From positions 1 through 64,000 of the forward strand of contig NZ_JABEYA020000019.1 in NCBI RefSeq assembly GCF_013074385.2: a DNA stretch of 64,000 bases. Direction: 5' to 3'. The notes under the pieces were generated by a model that saw nothing but the letters and a program-made list of their open reading frames with translations, was not told the DNA's origin and did no database searches. A program made the translations under genes and the position numbers. How positions within the stretch are numbered: the first letter of the stretch is position 1; every line of letters starts with the position of its first letter. The DNA comes from Vibrio ostreicida. Its GTDB lineage: Bacteria; Pseudomonadota; Gammaproteobacteria; Enterobacterales; Vibrionaceae. Shown piece after piece: positions 9,624 to 19,589 of this stretch.

Positions 9624-9659
9624 CCTTTTTAGTTTGGTTTGGGGGTGAGGGAACCCAAA
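9624..9659 (-). promoter_or_regulatory. Predicted preQ1-I riboswitch before yhhQ
   Basis: On the minus strand a six-base stem (UUUGGG/CCCAAA) closes a ten-base loop, followed by a 14-base A-rich tail ending AAAAAGG. Compared by eye with the Thermoanaerobacter tengcongensis aptamer, loop and tail lengths agree. The pseudoknot positions C9-G33 are kept, and G11-C30 appears as U11-A30. U6, A13, C15 and A29, which surround the ligand, are present. The final GG is also the ribosome site, so translational control is expected. Confidence 0.75.
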
Positions 9660-9850
9660 TCGACCACCTCCTCGTCACTGGAGCCAGCCTAACCAACAAT
9701 TAAATAAAAGAACCTTGATATTTAAGATAATCTTCGTTTGGTCATATCAGCACCTTAACGTTGATAAATCTCTCGGTCGGCGATTATACATTAACCAACT
9801 TTCACTTCAACCAATCCGCCATCAACAATTGCAGGCCTCAGAGATTGCGT

Positions 9851-10183
9851 TTAAAAACCACGTAGAAACAAAGAAGCAAGAAAGTCGAGTTCCTCTCTAG
9901 CGTCTCCGCTAGCCACAGCTTCAAACCAAACACATTCGCTGTAATGCTCAGCTCGGAGAAATAACTGACAACCCTCGAAATCAATCAACCATGAGTGAAG
10001 ATCAGCATCCGACTGCTTTTCGATGGCATTGGCTGAAAGCAGACCTAACAATGTCTCCCCTAGTATAGGGAAGGTATCAAAATCAAAACTCGGGGTGCGC
10101 ACAATCATACGGCTTTGCTCAGCTTCATATTGTATAAGCCCAAAATCCGTCTTCTGGTCTGAAAATATTTGCGGGTCAACCAT
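9851..10183 (-). CDS. Small acidic protein, DUF3630-like
   Basis: 110 residues, acidic, no signal peptide or membrane span. The start overlaps the last eight bases of recQ, so it is translated with it. I recall a DUF3630 protein beside recQ in vibrios and this fits by size and place, but no function is known. The 190 bases between its stop and the riboswitch show no convincing terminator or gene. Confidence 0.7.
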   Translation of the reverse strand: MVDPQIFSDQKTDFGLIQYEAEQSRMIVRTPSFDFDTFPILGETLLGLLSANAIEKQSDADLHSWLIDFEGCQLFLRAEHYSECVWFEAVASGDAREELDFLASLFLRGF

Positions 10184-12011
10184 GATGGGTTACATGCTCC
10201 TGTATAAGATCTAAAAATGAGTCAGCATATTTTTCTAACTTACGCTGCCCAACCCCGTTGACTGCCAGCATTTCACCATACGACGTGGGTAAGATTTCGG
10301 CCATGTCGATCAAGGTCGCATCACTAAACACGACATAGGGAGGGAGGCCATCTTCATCGGCAATCGCTTTCCGCAATTTACGCAATTTTGCAAACAACTT
10401 CTTGTCGTAATTTTTGCTGATCAATTTATCCGATTTTGCCGATCGCACCGCGGTGTCTAACCTAGGTACGGCCAATTCAAGCGCAGTCTCACCACGTAAA
10501 ACAGGGCGGGCTTCTTCGGTCAACTGCAATGTCGAATTACGGGTAATATTCTGAAACAACAAACCTTTATGAATGAGCTGACGAAAAATACTCACCCAGT
10601 AGTCGTGGCTATTCTCTCGTCCAATCCCATAAGTAGTCAGTTTATCGTGACCATTTTCACGTATTCGGATATTTTGCATCCCACGTAGCACTTCGACCAC
10701 GTAGCCCATACCAAAACTTTGATTGACTCGATAAACACAAGATAATGCTTTTCTCGCCTGCTCTGAACCATCAAAGTGTTTGGGTGGGTCCAAGCAAATA
10801 TCACAATTGCCACACGGCTTTTCGCGATATTCACCAAAATAATTGAGTAAAACCTGACGTCGGCATGTTTGAGCTTCAGCAAACGCACTCATTGCATTCA
10901 GTTTGTGCGATTCCACCTTTTTCTGCGGTCCGTCATCTTTCTCATCTAACATTCGCCTTAGCCAATTGATATCTGATGGGTCAAATAACATCATGGCTTC
11001 TGCTGGCAAGCCATCTCGACCGGCTCTGCCTGTTTCCTGATAGTAAGACTCTATATTACGCGGGATATCAAAGTGGACAACGAAACGAACATTGGGTTTG
11101 TTGATTCCCATCCCAAACGCAACGGTGGCAACAACAATTTGTATATCGTCTCTTTGAAAAGCCTCTTGAACATACCCTCGCTCATCGGCGTCAAGCCCAG
11201 CATGATAACTGGCAGCCCGTATGTGGTTGTTACATAACTTCTCAGTCAACATCTCAACTTTTTTACGACTACCACAATAAATGATGCCGCAGTTTCCTTT
11301 ATGCGTTGCGAGAAACCGAATCACTTGTGAGACAGGTTTATGCTTCTCAACCAAAGTATAACGGATATTGGGTCGGTCAAAGCTACTCAGATAGGTCTGT
11401 GGCGCGTCCAGCTGAAGGCGTTGTATGATATCGTTGCGAGTGGCATCGTCAGCGGTCGCGGTCAGCGCCATCACTGGAACATGAGGAAACCACTTCTTAA
11501 GTTGGCCAAGAGACGCGTACTCTGGCCTGAAATCATGCCCCCATTGAGAAATACAATGTGCTTCATCAACCGCTATCATCGACACCGATAGCTGGTTAAG
11601 TCTGTCCATAAAATCTCGCATTAATACGCGTTCTGGAGACACATAAACCATCTTCAACGCACCGGTATTCATGCGGTTGTAAACCGAAACAAGCTCATCC
11701 CTTGTCATGGTTGAGTTGATGCACTCTGCCGCCACACCGTTCGCCTTTAACTGATCAACTTGGTCTTTCATCAAAGCGATCAAGGGAGAAACAACCACAG
11801 TTAACCCACTACGCACCAACGCTGGAATTTGGTAGCAAAGGGATTTGCCCCCTCCTGTTGGCATGATCACTAAACTATCTGCGCCTTTAACTGCACCATC
11901 AATGACGTCTTTCTGACCATCTCGAAAAGTCTGATAGCCAAACACGTCTTGCAAAACACGTTGTGGGGTGAGCGATGGATCAGATTGTTCAGCAAGCAGG
12001 GTCGCAGTCAT
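10176..12011 (-). CDS. recQ: ATP-dependent DNA helicase RecQ
   Basis: 3'-5' SF2 DNA helicase for recombination and repair, 611 residues against 609 in E. coli. Motif I is GGGKSLCYQIP, motif II DEAHCISQWGHDFRPEY, motif VI RAGRDG. The zinc site is C-x16-CGNCDIC in the RecQ C-terminal domain, followed by the HRDC domain near residues 530-600. The ATG at 12011 was preferred to the TTG at 12047 on length and N-terminal fit. A small gene follows with an overlap. Confidence 0.96.
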   Translation of the reverse strand: MTATLLAEQSDPSLTPQRVLQDVFGYQTFRDGQKDVIDGAVKGADSLVIMPTGGGKSLCYQIPALVRSGLTVVVSPLIALMKDQVDQLKANGVAAECINSTMTRDELVSVYNRMNTGALKMVYVSPERVLMRDFMDRLNQLSVSMIAVDEAHCISQWGHDFRPEYASLGQLKKWFPHVPVMALTATADDATRNDIIQRLQLDAPQTYLSSFDRPNIRYTLVEKHKPVSQVIRFLATHKGNCGIIYCGSRKKVEMLTEKLCNNHIRAASYHAGLDADERGYVQEAFQRDDIQIVVATVAFGMGINKPNVRFVVHFDIPRNIESYYQETGRAGRDGLPAEAMMLFDPSDINWLRRMLDEKDDGPQKKVESHKLNAMSAFAEAQTCRRQVLLNYFGEYREKPCGNCDICLDPPKHFDGSEQARKALSCVYRVNQSFGMGYVVEVLRGMQNIRIRENGHDKLTTYGIGRENSHDYWVSIFRQLIHKGLLFQNITRNSTLQLTEEARPVLRGETALELAVPRLDTAVRSAKSDKLISKNYDKKLFAKLRKLRKAIADEDGLPPYVVFSDATLIDMAEILPTSYGEMLAVNGVGQRKLEKYADSFLDLIQEHVTHHG

Positions 12012-12160
12012 GAATATCTCAATTGGAAAAGAAACAGGGAAATGCAAAACGCCATTGTAGTTGTGATTGGATGCGAATAAAACCGTAATTTATTAGGTGA
12101 TTAGTTACCTCATTCGTATAATGTTCGTTCAGTTTATTAGACTAACCATTGAGAAACCCA

Positions 12161-13078
12161 ATGACACCCGAAGAACAACACAGAGCAAAGCAAGGTATCT
12201 TACTGGCCATTGGTGCTTATACTATGTGGGGCATTGCTCCCATTTATTTTAAACTTGTCAGCGACGTCTCCCCCATGGAGATTCTTAGCCACAGAGTAAT
12301 ATGGTCTTTTGTCTTTTTGGCCGCGTTGCTTCAACTTGGCAGTCGTTGGAATAAGGTCCGTGAAGTCATCAGTTCTAAAAAGAAGATGCTATTTTTGGTG
12401 GTAACCTCAGTGATTATTGCGGCGAACTGGTTAATTTTCATTTGGGCAGTCAACACAAACCACATGCTTGATGCCAGTCTCGGTTACTATATTAACCCCT
12501 TGATTAATGTTGTGATTGGAATGGTATTTCTTGGTGAGCGTTTGCGTAAAATGCAGTGGTTTGCCGTCACGCTCGCTGCCTGTGGGGTTATGGTGCAACT
12601 GGTCATTTTTGGTTCAGTGCCCATCGTCGCGATCGCGCTCGCATTAAGTTTCGGTTTGTATGGTTTATTGCGCAAAAAAATCAGTTTAGATGCTCAAACG
12701 GGCCTGTTTATTGAGACATTACTCTTACTGCCCGTAGCGGCCATTTATTTGTTGTGGTTCGCCGATAGCTCAACATCAAATTTGGCATTGAATGATCTCC
12801 AGTTAAATGTCTTGCTGATTGCTGCTGGGGTGGTTACAACGCTGCCCCTACTTTGCTTTACCAGTGCTGCTACTCGTCTCAAGCTCTCGACCTTAGGCTT
12901 TTTCCAGTACATAGGTCCAAGTTTAATGTTCCTGCTCGCTGTCCTTGTTTACGATGAAGCTTTTACGATTGACAAAGCCGTGACCTTTGCTTGCATTTGG
13001 GGAGCTTTGCTCATTTTTAGTGTTGATGGGTTTAGAGCCAGTAAACACCTGCGTCGTCCGCCGCCAACAAGTCGGTGA
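12161..13078 (+). CDS. rarD: EamA-family transporter RarD
   Basis: Ten-span inner-membrane DMT-superfamily permease of 305 residues; the substrate in the family is not settled (linked to chloramphenicol sensitivity in the literature). RarD features are MWGIAPIYFKLVSDVSPMEILSHR near the N terminus and YINPLINVVIGMVFLGERL. The ATG at 12161 is preferred over TTG at 12149. It diverges from recQ. Confidence 0.85.
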   Translation: MTPEEQHRAKQGILLAIGAYTMWGIAPIYFKLVSDVSPMEILSHRVIWSFVFLAALLQLGSRWNKVREVISSKKKMLFLVVTSVIIAANWLIFIWAVNTNHMLDASLGYYINPLINVVIGMVFLGERLRKMQWFAVTLAACGVMVQLVIFGSVPIVAIALALSFGLYGLLRKKISLDAQTGLFIETLLLLPVAAIYLLWFADSSTSNLALNDLQLNVLLIAAGVVTTLPLLCFTSAATRLKLSTLGFFQYIGPSLMFLLAVLVYDEAFTIDKAVTFACIWGALLIFSVDGFRASKHLRRPPPTSR

Positions 13079-13149
13079 TCATTTTTTACAAGACAATCAA
13101 TTGAGCAAGCGCTAAAATAGGTCAATATTTGACCAAAACTTAGCGCTTC

Positions 13150-13944
13150 ATGGAACAGGTTCACTATCACACCACACAACATACACAACTCAGCCTGATT
13201 GAAGCCAATTATCAGTCGTTCTCTTTTACGCGCCACTACCACCTAGATTTTCATATTGGCCTGATTACGGAAGGAGAACAAAAGTTTCAGTACCAAGGTA
13301 CTCACTACCATGTTGGGGCGGGCCAGCTCGTGATCATGCCACCTGATGAGCTTCACGATGGGCAATCCCTATGTCAATCTGGCTATCAAGTTCGTGTGTT
13401 TACACTTGAGCCATGTTGGTTTAGCGAACTCGCACAGTTACAACGCCCTCAGACCCAGATTCACTTTAAACAGCTGGTCATTTCTGATGACAAACTGTTC
13501 ACTTCCCTTGCTAAGCTGCACGGCCTGCTCGCCAACAGCAAAGTAAGTCAATTAGCGCAAGATTGTATGCCATATGAAGGGTTTGAGAGACTCTTTCGTC
13601 ACTATGGCAGTGTAAAACAAACCCACGTTACTCCTTTGGGTAACCAGTCCATCGCCACCCTCAAAGACTATTTACTTGATCATCTCGACCAACCTATCCG
13701 TCTGCAAGATCTCTCACAACTTTGCCAACTCAGCCCGACTCAATTTCAACGTCATTTTAAGGCAAAAATAGGGATCACCCCTTACGCTTGGTTGACTCGC
13801 CTAAGACTCGAACAAGCGATGAAGCTACTCAGAGCAGGAGGCCATAGTATCGATGTCGCCTATCAAATCGGCTTCTATGATCAAGCCCATTTTATCAAGG
13901 CGTTTAAAACCACTTTTGGCATCACTCCTTCCCAAATTAATTAA
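13150..13944 (+). CDS. AraC-family transcriptional regulator with cupin sensor
   Basis: 264 residues: an N-terminal cupin (about residues 20-100, with HYHLDFHIGLITEGEQKFQYQG type strands and PPDELHDG), and two helix-turn-helix units at about 165-262 (LQDLSQLCQLSPTQFQRHFK and IDVAYQIGFYDQAHFIKAFK). The ligand is unknown. A LysE-type exporter gene starts 74 bases downstream in the same direction; AraC/LysE pairs of this kind usually mean the regulator controls the exporter. Confidence 0.85.
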   Translation: MEQVHYHTTQHTQLSLIEANYQSFSFTRHYHLDFHIGLITEGEQKFQYQGTHYHVGAGQLVIMPPDELHDGQSLCQSGYQVRVFTLEPCWFSELAQLQRPQTQIHFKQLVISDDKLFTSLAKLHGLLANSKVSQLAQDCMPYEGFERLFRHYGSVKQTHVTPLGNQSIATLKDYLLDHLDQPIRLQDLSQLCQLSPTQFQRHFKAKIGITPYAWLTRLRLEQAMKLLRAGGHSIDVAYQIGFYDQAHFIKAFKTTFGITPSQIN

Positions 13945-14017
13945 TGTCATTTTTTTACAATCACCGCAGGTCGCTGTTAGGCATAATCCCACCATTATTT
14001 CATTGCCACCAATTATT

Positions 14018-14683
14018 ATGAACGAACTCACCATCCTAGCCACGCTTGCTGTGGTTCATTTTGTTGCTCTCATGAGTCCCGGCCCAGATTTTGCCCTTGT
14101 GGTCCAAAACTCGACCCGCTTTGGTCGAGAAACCGGTCTTTATATCGCTCTGGGCCTGTCATTTGGCATTCTATTGCATTCGATTCTCAGTTTGACAGGT
14201 GTCAGCTATCTGGTTCAGCAGCAACCTAGCTTATTTGCCGCCCTTCAATTCGCTGGCGGTAGTTACTTATTGTATCTAGGCCTAAGTGGCCTCAAAACCG
14301 TGTGGAAAGTCATTAGAACGTCGAATTCTTCCGTCGATTCTTCACTGCCCCCCTTTGTCCTCAGCAATAAGCGTCAAGCTTTTTCGCGAGGATTGGCGAC
14401 CAATATTCTCAATCCGAAAGCGCTCGTCTTTTTTCTTAGCCTGATGTCCAGTCTGGTTCCTGCGAGTATGTCTATAACGGGAAAAGGATTCGCGGTCTTG
14501 ATTCTCTGGAGTCTGTCATTCTTATGGTTCTCTTTTCTTGCCTGGGTGCTTTCCACACCCAGTATGCAAAAGAAAATCCACAGTCTGTCTATTTACATTG
14601 ATGGGCTATGCGGAGTTTTGTTCACGCTTATTGGTCTGAGTATTGTTGGGCAATCATTAACGACATTACTGTTATTTGTGTAA
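14018..14683 (+). CDS. LysE/RhtB-family amino-acid exporter
   Basis: 221 residues with about six membrane spans. The family signature MSPGPDFALVVQNS lies at residues 19-32 and GxxxATNILNPKALVFF near 125-141. The open frame extends upstream to 13853 through the end of the AraC gene, but the ATG at 14018 matches the family start. Substrate unknown; amino acids or small metabolites are usual. Confidence 0.85.
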   Translation: MNELTILATLAVVHFVALMSPGPDFALVVQNSTRFGRETGLYIALGLSFGILLHSILSLTGVSYLVQQQPSLFAALQFAGGSYLLYLGLSGLKTVWKVIRTSNSSVDSSLPPFVLSNKRQAFSRGLATNILNPKALVFFLSLMSSLVPASMSITGKGFAVLILWSLSFLWFSFLAWVLSTPSMQKKIHSLSIYIDGLCGVLFTLIGLSIVGQSLTTLLLFV

Positions 14684-14774
14684 TTTTTGATTCTACGCAA
14701 CATTTATACAACAAACCTTTAGACTCTTTTTGCTTCCACTGTCACCCTGTCTGCGCATAAAAAAGGAGAATAAA

Positions 14775-16523
14775 ATGCAGTGGAAACGTAAATTTATCAC
14801 GACGTGTTTAATGTTGACGTCAATGGGGAGCCTTGCCGATCAAGCGGCCGATTCCGTCGCTCCAGAACAAAGCAGTGGCTTAGAAAAAAAACAGCTGGTT
14901 AAAGCGAACGATTGGATGGTTACCGCTGCAAACCCAATCGCCACACAGGCGGGGGCTGCAATTCTAAGACAGGGTGGCAATGCCATCGATGCCATGATCA
15001 CCACTCAACTTATGTTGGGCTTGGTTGAGCCGCAATCGTCTGGTATTGGGGGTGGCGCTTTTCTGGTGTACTGGGATGCAAAGCAACAATCACTGACCAC
15101 CTATGATGGCCGAGAAACTGCGCCACTAGCAGCAACGCCGCGTTTATTTCAGGACAAGAGTGGAGAACCCCTACAGTTTTACGATGCTGTGGTCGGTGGC
15201 CGTTCTGTTGGCACGCCCGGAACCGTCAAGTTGATGTGGGAAACACACCAAGCTCATGGAAAACTGAAATGGTCGACCCTAATTCAGCCGGTTATTGAAG
15301 TCGCACAGCAAGGCTTTGAAATCAGTGCCCGTTTAGCCACGCTTATTGCGCAAGATGCGGATCGCCTATCACGCTTTCCAAGCACAAAAGCCTACTTCTT
15401 TAACCCTGACGGTACACCCAAAGTCCAAGGTGCTTTGCTCAAAAACCCTCAGTACGCCGCCACACTGGAAGCAATATCCAAAGGGGGAGCAAATGCTTTT
15501 TATCAAGGAAAAATTGCCGCAGATATCGTCGCAACCGTACAAAACGCTGCTGGCAACCCGGGAGTCCTCGCACATCGGGATTTAAGCAATTACCAAATTA
15601 TACAACGTGAGCCTGTTTGCTCCGCTTACCAGAGCTACAATATCTGTGGCATGGGCCCACCAGGCTCGGGTGCTTTAACAGTAGGACAAATTCTGTCCAT
15701 TACTGAGCAATTTGATCTCAAGAACTGGGGCCCCAACAGCGCCAAATCCTGGCAAGTGATTGCGGATGCCTCTCGTCTAGCGTTTGCCGACAGAGGTATG
15801 TACATGGCAGATGAAGACTTTGTGCCCATGCCAACTAAAGGATTACTCGATTCTGACTACCTAAAACAACGAGCAAAATTAATCACACCAGGAAAAGCGC
15901 TTGACTCTGCACCAGCAGGCAACCCACCTTGGGACTATGCCCGAGTACAGAGCAAGGATGAATCCATTGAGCTGCCATCCACCAGTCATTTCAACGTCGC
16001 AGATAAAGATGGCAACGTGGTTTCCATTACCACGACGATTGAAAACGCGTTTGGGTCACGCCTGATGACGAATGGCTTTTTGTTAAACAATGAATTAACT
16101 GACTTTTCATTTAGAACCCACCAAGACGGACGGCCTATCGCCAATCGTCTTGAGCCAGGTAAACGCCCACGCTCATCAATGGCACCCACCATCATTATGC
16201 AAAATGGCAAACCCTATATGGCCATTGGCTCTCCAGGCGGAAGTCGTATCATAGGCTATGTTGCTCAAGCCATTATCGCTCACACACAATGGGGAATGGA
16301 TATCCAGCAAGCAATAAATCAGGCGCATATACTGAATCGTTTCGGTACGCTGGATATTGAGCAAGGCAGTCAGGCCGAATCACTAAAAGCGGAGCTGGAA
16401 GAAATGGGCTTTGACGTAAATGTTCGCGACCTAAACTCAGGGTTACACGCTATTTTATTCAAAAATAATACATTGGAAGGTGCCGCGGATCCTCGACGCG
16501 AAGGAACGGCGGTCGGCCAATAA
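14775..16523 (+). CDS. ggt: Gamma-glutamyltransferase (glutathione hydrolase)
   Basis: Periplasmic Ntn-hydrolase that removes the gamma-glutamyl group of glutathione. 582 residues from the ATG at 14775, which follows AAAAGGAGAATAAA; the frame upstream lacks such a site. A signal peptide covers residues 1-22. The precursor cleaves itself before the catalytic threonine of the PSTSHFNVAD segment (near residue 397), and GSPGGSRI in the small subunit is the glycine loop of the family. A GacA-type palindrome and the CsrB-type RNA follow. Confidence 0.93.
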   Translation: MQWKRKFITTCLMLTSMGSLADQAADSVAPEQSSGLEKKQLVKANDWMVTAANPIATQAGAAILRQGGNAIDAMITTQLMLGLVEPQSSGIGGGAFLVYWDAKQQSLTTYDGRETAPLAATPRLFQDKSGEPLQFYDAVVGGRSVGTPGTVKLMWETHQAHGKLKWSTLIQPVIEVAQQGFEISARLATLIAQDADRLSRFPSTKAYFFNPDGTPKVQGALLKNPQYAATLEAISKGGANAFYQGKIAADIVATVQNAAGNPGVLAHRDLSNYQIIQREPVCSAYQSYNICGMGPPGSGALTVGQILSITEQFDLKNWGPNSAKSWQVIADASRLAFADRGMYMADEDFVPMPTKGLLDSDYLKQRAKLITPGKALDSAPAGNPPWDYARVQSKDESIELPSTSHFNVADKDGNVVSITTTIENAFGSRLMTNGFLLNNELTDFSFRTHQDGRPIANRLEPGKRPRSSMAPTIIMQNGKPYMAIGSPGGSRIIGYVAQAIIAHTQWGMDIQQAINQAHILNRFGTLDIEQGSQAESLKAELEEMGFDVNVRDLNSGLHAILFKNNTLEGAADPRREGTAVGQ

Positions 16524-16532
16524 CGTCGATCA

Positions 16533-16572
16533 GCTCACCAGTTTGTGAGATATCTCTTACAAACTGGTGAGC
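16533..16572. promoter_or_regulatory. GacA/VarA-type upstream activating palindrome
   Basis: A 40-base near-perfect palindrome with one mismatch centres on TGTGAGATATCTCTTACA (16544-16561), close to the GacA/UvrY/VarA consensus TGTAAG-N6-CTTACA. It lies about 130 bases before the proposed start of the Csr RNA, a spacing known for csrB promoters. There is no T-run, so it is a poor intrinsic terminator for ggt, though the hairpin could form in RNA. Confidence 0.65.
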
Positions 16573-16679
16573 AAATACAGCTTTCTTAGTGAGAAAACCT
16601 CATCATAAAATGACTAAGTAACTGTTATATAACAACAAGTAAATTCTCCCAATAAAAAAGGTTTTGCTAATGTACTTTC

Positions 16680-17139
16680 ACCGGCTTGCTGAAAAGGGAC
16701 AAAACCGTAAGATGGTTTGTGTCGGAGGGAAGTCGGCACGGAACAGGAACTGACCACGGATTTGGTTATCTTCAGGAAGAAGGAACGGTTGCTCAGGATG
16801 AACAATCGGCAAGGATAGCAAACTGGACATTGAACGGACTCAATAGTAACTAGGATGGTTGCTACTAAGGATGGGAAATGGACACCTCTGGAAGAGGGAA
16901 GGACTTGTCATCAGGATGATGAAAGGACACGGCTTAGGATTGAGCAAAGTGAGCTAACTAGGACAGTTAGTGGACCAGGATAGGGTCAAAGGACACCGCT
17001 AAAGGATGGCGATGAATGGACTAAGCTGAAGGACATCAGCATATACTATCAAGGATTAGATGCATGGAGCACCTTTAGTAGCTGGATTGCTGCGAGTAGG
17101 ACCACAACCCCGAGAAGCGCAAGCTCTCGGGGTTTTTCT
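16680..17139 (+). ncRNA. csrB: CsrB-family regulatory RNA sequestering CsrA
   Basis: No plausible gene occupies the 620 bases between ggt and uvrD. The plus strand has roughly thirty GGA triplets, most as AGGA or GGGA, many in the short form AAGGAT/AGGACA that CsrA binds in hairpin loops. It ends in a strong terminator and is preceded by a VarA-type box. The 5' end is a guess from a TAATGT -10-like element at 16668-16673. Vibrios carry several such RNAs and I cannot tell which paralogue this is. Confidence 0.85.
17106..17139 (+). terminator. Terminator of the CsrB-type RNA
   Basis: Stem AACCCCGAGA / TCTCGGGGTT over a nine-base loop, followed by TTTCTT. It ends the sRNA seven bases before the convergent uvrD stop codon. 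Confidence 0.92.
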
Positions 17140-17145
17140 TTGTAA

Positions 17146-19317
17146 TTACAATTGCTCCAGTTTCGCATAAGCGGTCACTAACCACTTAATACCCTCGCCA
17201 TTAAAAGCAACCTGAACACGACTTTGCGGACCACTGCCTTCAAAGTTAATGATTGTCCCTTCACCAAATTTGGGATGCACAACTCTTGAACCCAAACTAA
17301 AACCTGTTTCATTGAAGGTGTCTTTGACGACCGTCTGACTAAAACGTCCAGCGCTGGCTGGACGGCTTACTTGTGCTTTCATTCGCACTTCATCCAGACA
17401 ACTTTCCGGCAACTCTCTGATAAAACGCGACGGCTTGTGATACTTATCCTGACCATAAAGACGACGCATTTCAGCATAAGTAATGTAAAGTTTCTCCATT
17501 GCGCGGGTCATACCGACATAACATAAGCGGCGCTCTTCTTCGAGACGTCCTGCTTCTTCGGCTGACATCTGGCTTGGGAACATGCCCTCTTCGACACCGA
17601 CCATGAAAACCAAAGGAAACTCTAAACCTTTCGCACTGTGCAACGTCATCAGTTGGACCGCGTCGTCGAACTCATCAGCTTGCCCTTCGCCCGCTTCCAG
17701 TGCAGCGTGAGTAAGAAAAGCCGTCAGCATCGTCATTTCGTCAGCCTCTTCAGGCTTCTCAAACTGCCGAGTCGCCGTCACCAATTCTTCAAGGTTTTCA
17801 ACACGAGCTTTAGATTTTTCACCCTTTTCTTGTTCGTACATAGCGAACAAGCCTGAGTATTTAATGACATGATCAGCTTGCTCATGAAGTGACAACTCAC
17901 GAGTATCATCTTCCAGAGCCGTGATTAATTCAACGAAACGACTGAGCGCGCCCGCGGCTCGATTCGCCAACACTTTTTCCTCAAGCAAGATCAGGCTGGC
18001 ATCCCACATCGTGCAACCGCGATCACGTGCAGCGAATCGAATCGTCTCAAGCGTTTTGTCACCTAAACCACGCGTCGGTGTATTCACCACTCGCTCAAAC
18101 GCGGCATCATCGTTCCGATTTGCCATTAGGCGAAGGTAACTCAACGCATCTCTTATCTCCTGACGTTCAAAAAACCGCATTCCACCATAAATGCGATACG
18201 GTAACCCTGCCTGAATCAATGCTTCCTCAAGAACACGAGATTGAGCATTGTTTCGATAAAGCATCGCTGCGTCATTTAGTGCCGAGCCTTTTTCCTGCCA
18301 TGCTTTGATCTTACTAACAGCAAAGCGCGCCTCATCAAGCTCGTTGTATGCTGAATAGACAGAAATAGGCTCGCCTTCACTTCCCTCTGTCCAAAGCTCT
18401 TTGCCCATACGTTCAGTATTATTGGCAATCAAAGTATTCGATGCTTCTAGAATTGTCTTGGTAGAACGATAGTTTTGTTCTAGACGGACAGTCTTCACTT
18501 TGGGAAATTCGTGAGTAAACTTTTCAATATTTTCTATTTTTGCCCCGCGCCACCCATAGATGGACTGATCATCATCGCCGACAATCATGACATGAGATTC
18601 TGGTCCCGCCATCATTCTCAACCACGCGTACTGGATATTGTTGGTGTCTTGAAATTCGTCAACCAAAATATGCTTAAAACGAGCCTGATAATGGTCACGA
18701 ATAGACTTTTTATCGCGCAGAAGTTCATGAACTCGAAGCAAAATTTCGGCAAAGTCGACCAGCCCTGCTCGATCACACGCTTCTTGGTAGGCCGCGTATA
18801 ACTGAAGGTAAGTCTGAGTGATAGGATCACGGTAAGCATCAATATGATTGGGGCGCAGACCTTCGTCTTTCTTGCCATTGATCCACCAAGCTGCCTGTCG
18901 AGCCGGCCATTGTTTCTCATCCAGATTCTGAGCTTTTATAAGCCGACGCAACAATCGCTGTTGGTCATCAGAATCAATAATCTGGAAATCTTCTGGTAGT
19001 CGGGCATCAAGATAGTGAGCACGTAGAATGCGATGACAGATGCCATGAAACGTGCCATTCCACATTCCCGAAGCGCTTCCCATCATAAGCTCTTCTATAC
19101 GGCCACGCATCTCAGCCGCCGCTTTATTGGTAAAAGTCACGGACATAATCGAAAACGGCGAGGCCTGCTCGACTGACATTAACCAGGCAATACGATGGAC
19201 CAACACGCGCGTTTTACCACTGCCTGCGCCCGCGAGGACAAGTAAGTTTTCTAATGGGGCAGCAACAGCCTCACGCTGTTTGTCATTCAAACCGTCAAGA
19301 AGTAAAGAAGGGTCCAT
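17146..19317 (-). CDS. uvrD: DNA helicase II UvrD
   Basis: SF1A 3'-5' helicase of nucleotide-excision and mismatch repair, 723 residues (E. coli 720). Walker A is AGAGSGKTRVLVHRIAWL near residue 30, motif II VDEFQDTN, motif III GDDDQSIYGWRGA, and later TLHSAKGLEFP and YVGMTRAMEKLYI. The C-terminal module (GSRVVHPKFGEGTI...) is the UvrD-specific Tudor-like RNA-polymerase-binding domain. This separates it from Rep, which is also in the window. Confidence 0.96.
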   Translation of the reverse strand: MDPSLLLDGLNDKQREAVAAPLENLLVLAGAGSGKTRVLVHRIAWLMSVEQASPFSIMSVTFTNKAAAEMRGRIEELMMGSASGMWNGTFHGICHRILRAHYLDARLPEDFQIIDSDDQQRLLRRLIKAQNLDEKQWPARQAAWWINGKKDEGLRPNHIDAYRDPITQTYLQLYAAYQEACDRAGLVDFAEILLRVHELLRDKKSIRDHYQARFKHILVDEFQDTNNIQYAWLRMMAGPESHVMIVGDDDQSIYGWRGAKIENIEKFTHEFPKVKTVRLEQNYRSTKTILEASNTLIANNTERMGKELWTEGSEGEPISVYSAYNELDEARFAVSKIKAWQEKGSALNDAAMLYRNNAQSRVLEEALIQAGLPYRIYGGMRFFERQEIRDALSYLRLMANRNDDAAFERVVNTPTRGLGDKTLETIRFAARDRGCTMWDASLILLEEKVLANRAAGALSRFVELITALEDDTRELSLHEQADHVIKYSGLFAMYEQEKGEKSKARVENLEELVTATRQFEKPEEADEMTMLTAFLTHAALEAGEGQADEFDDAVQLMTLHSAKGLEFPLVFMVGVEEGMFPSQMSAEEAGRLEEERRLCYVGMTRAMEKLYITYAEMRRLYGQDKYHKPSRFIRELPESCLDEVRMKAQVSRPASAGRFSQTVVKDTFNETGFSLGSRVVHPKFGEGTIINFEGSGPQSRVQVAFNGEGIKWLVTAYAKLEQL

Positions 19318-19589
19318 TGGGTGCTCAGCTACTGGTTATCTATACATGAAAAGTGATTATAACCTAAACACCCCACGTAGTTCAGAACAAAAAGCACAAA
19401 AAATAATGTTTATATTTATGTGATAAAACAACAATTTAAATATGAAAAGAAAATGATTGCATGTTTTTTTATCATTTTTATGAAAGTTTGTTTGGGCTTT
19501 TTCTATCCTATTAGTTAAGCAAGTTGATGAATTAGTTCACGATTCACTTGCCCACTCAAATCAAAGGAATAACGTCTAAGGAAATTATT

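Noticed and set aside
16614..16805. 63-residue ORF antisense to the CsrB-type RNA
   Set aside because: It lies in the GGA-rich sRNA, has no ribosome site, and its composition mirrors the repeat.
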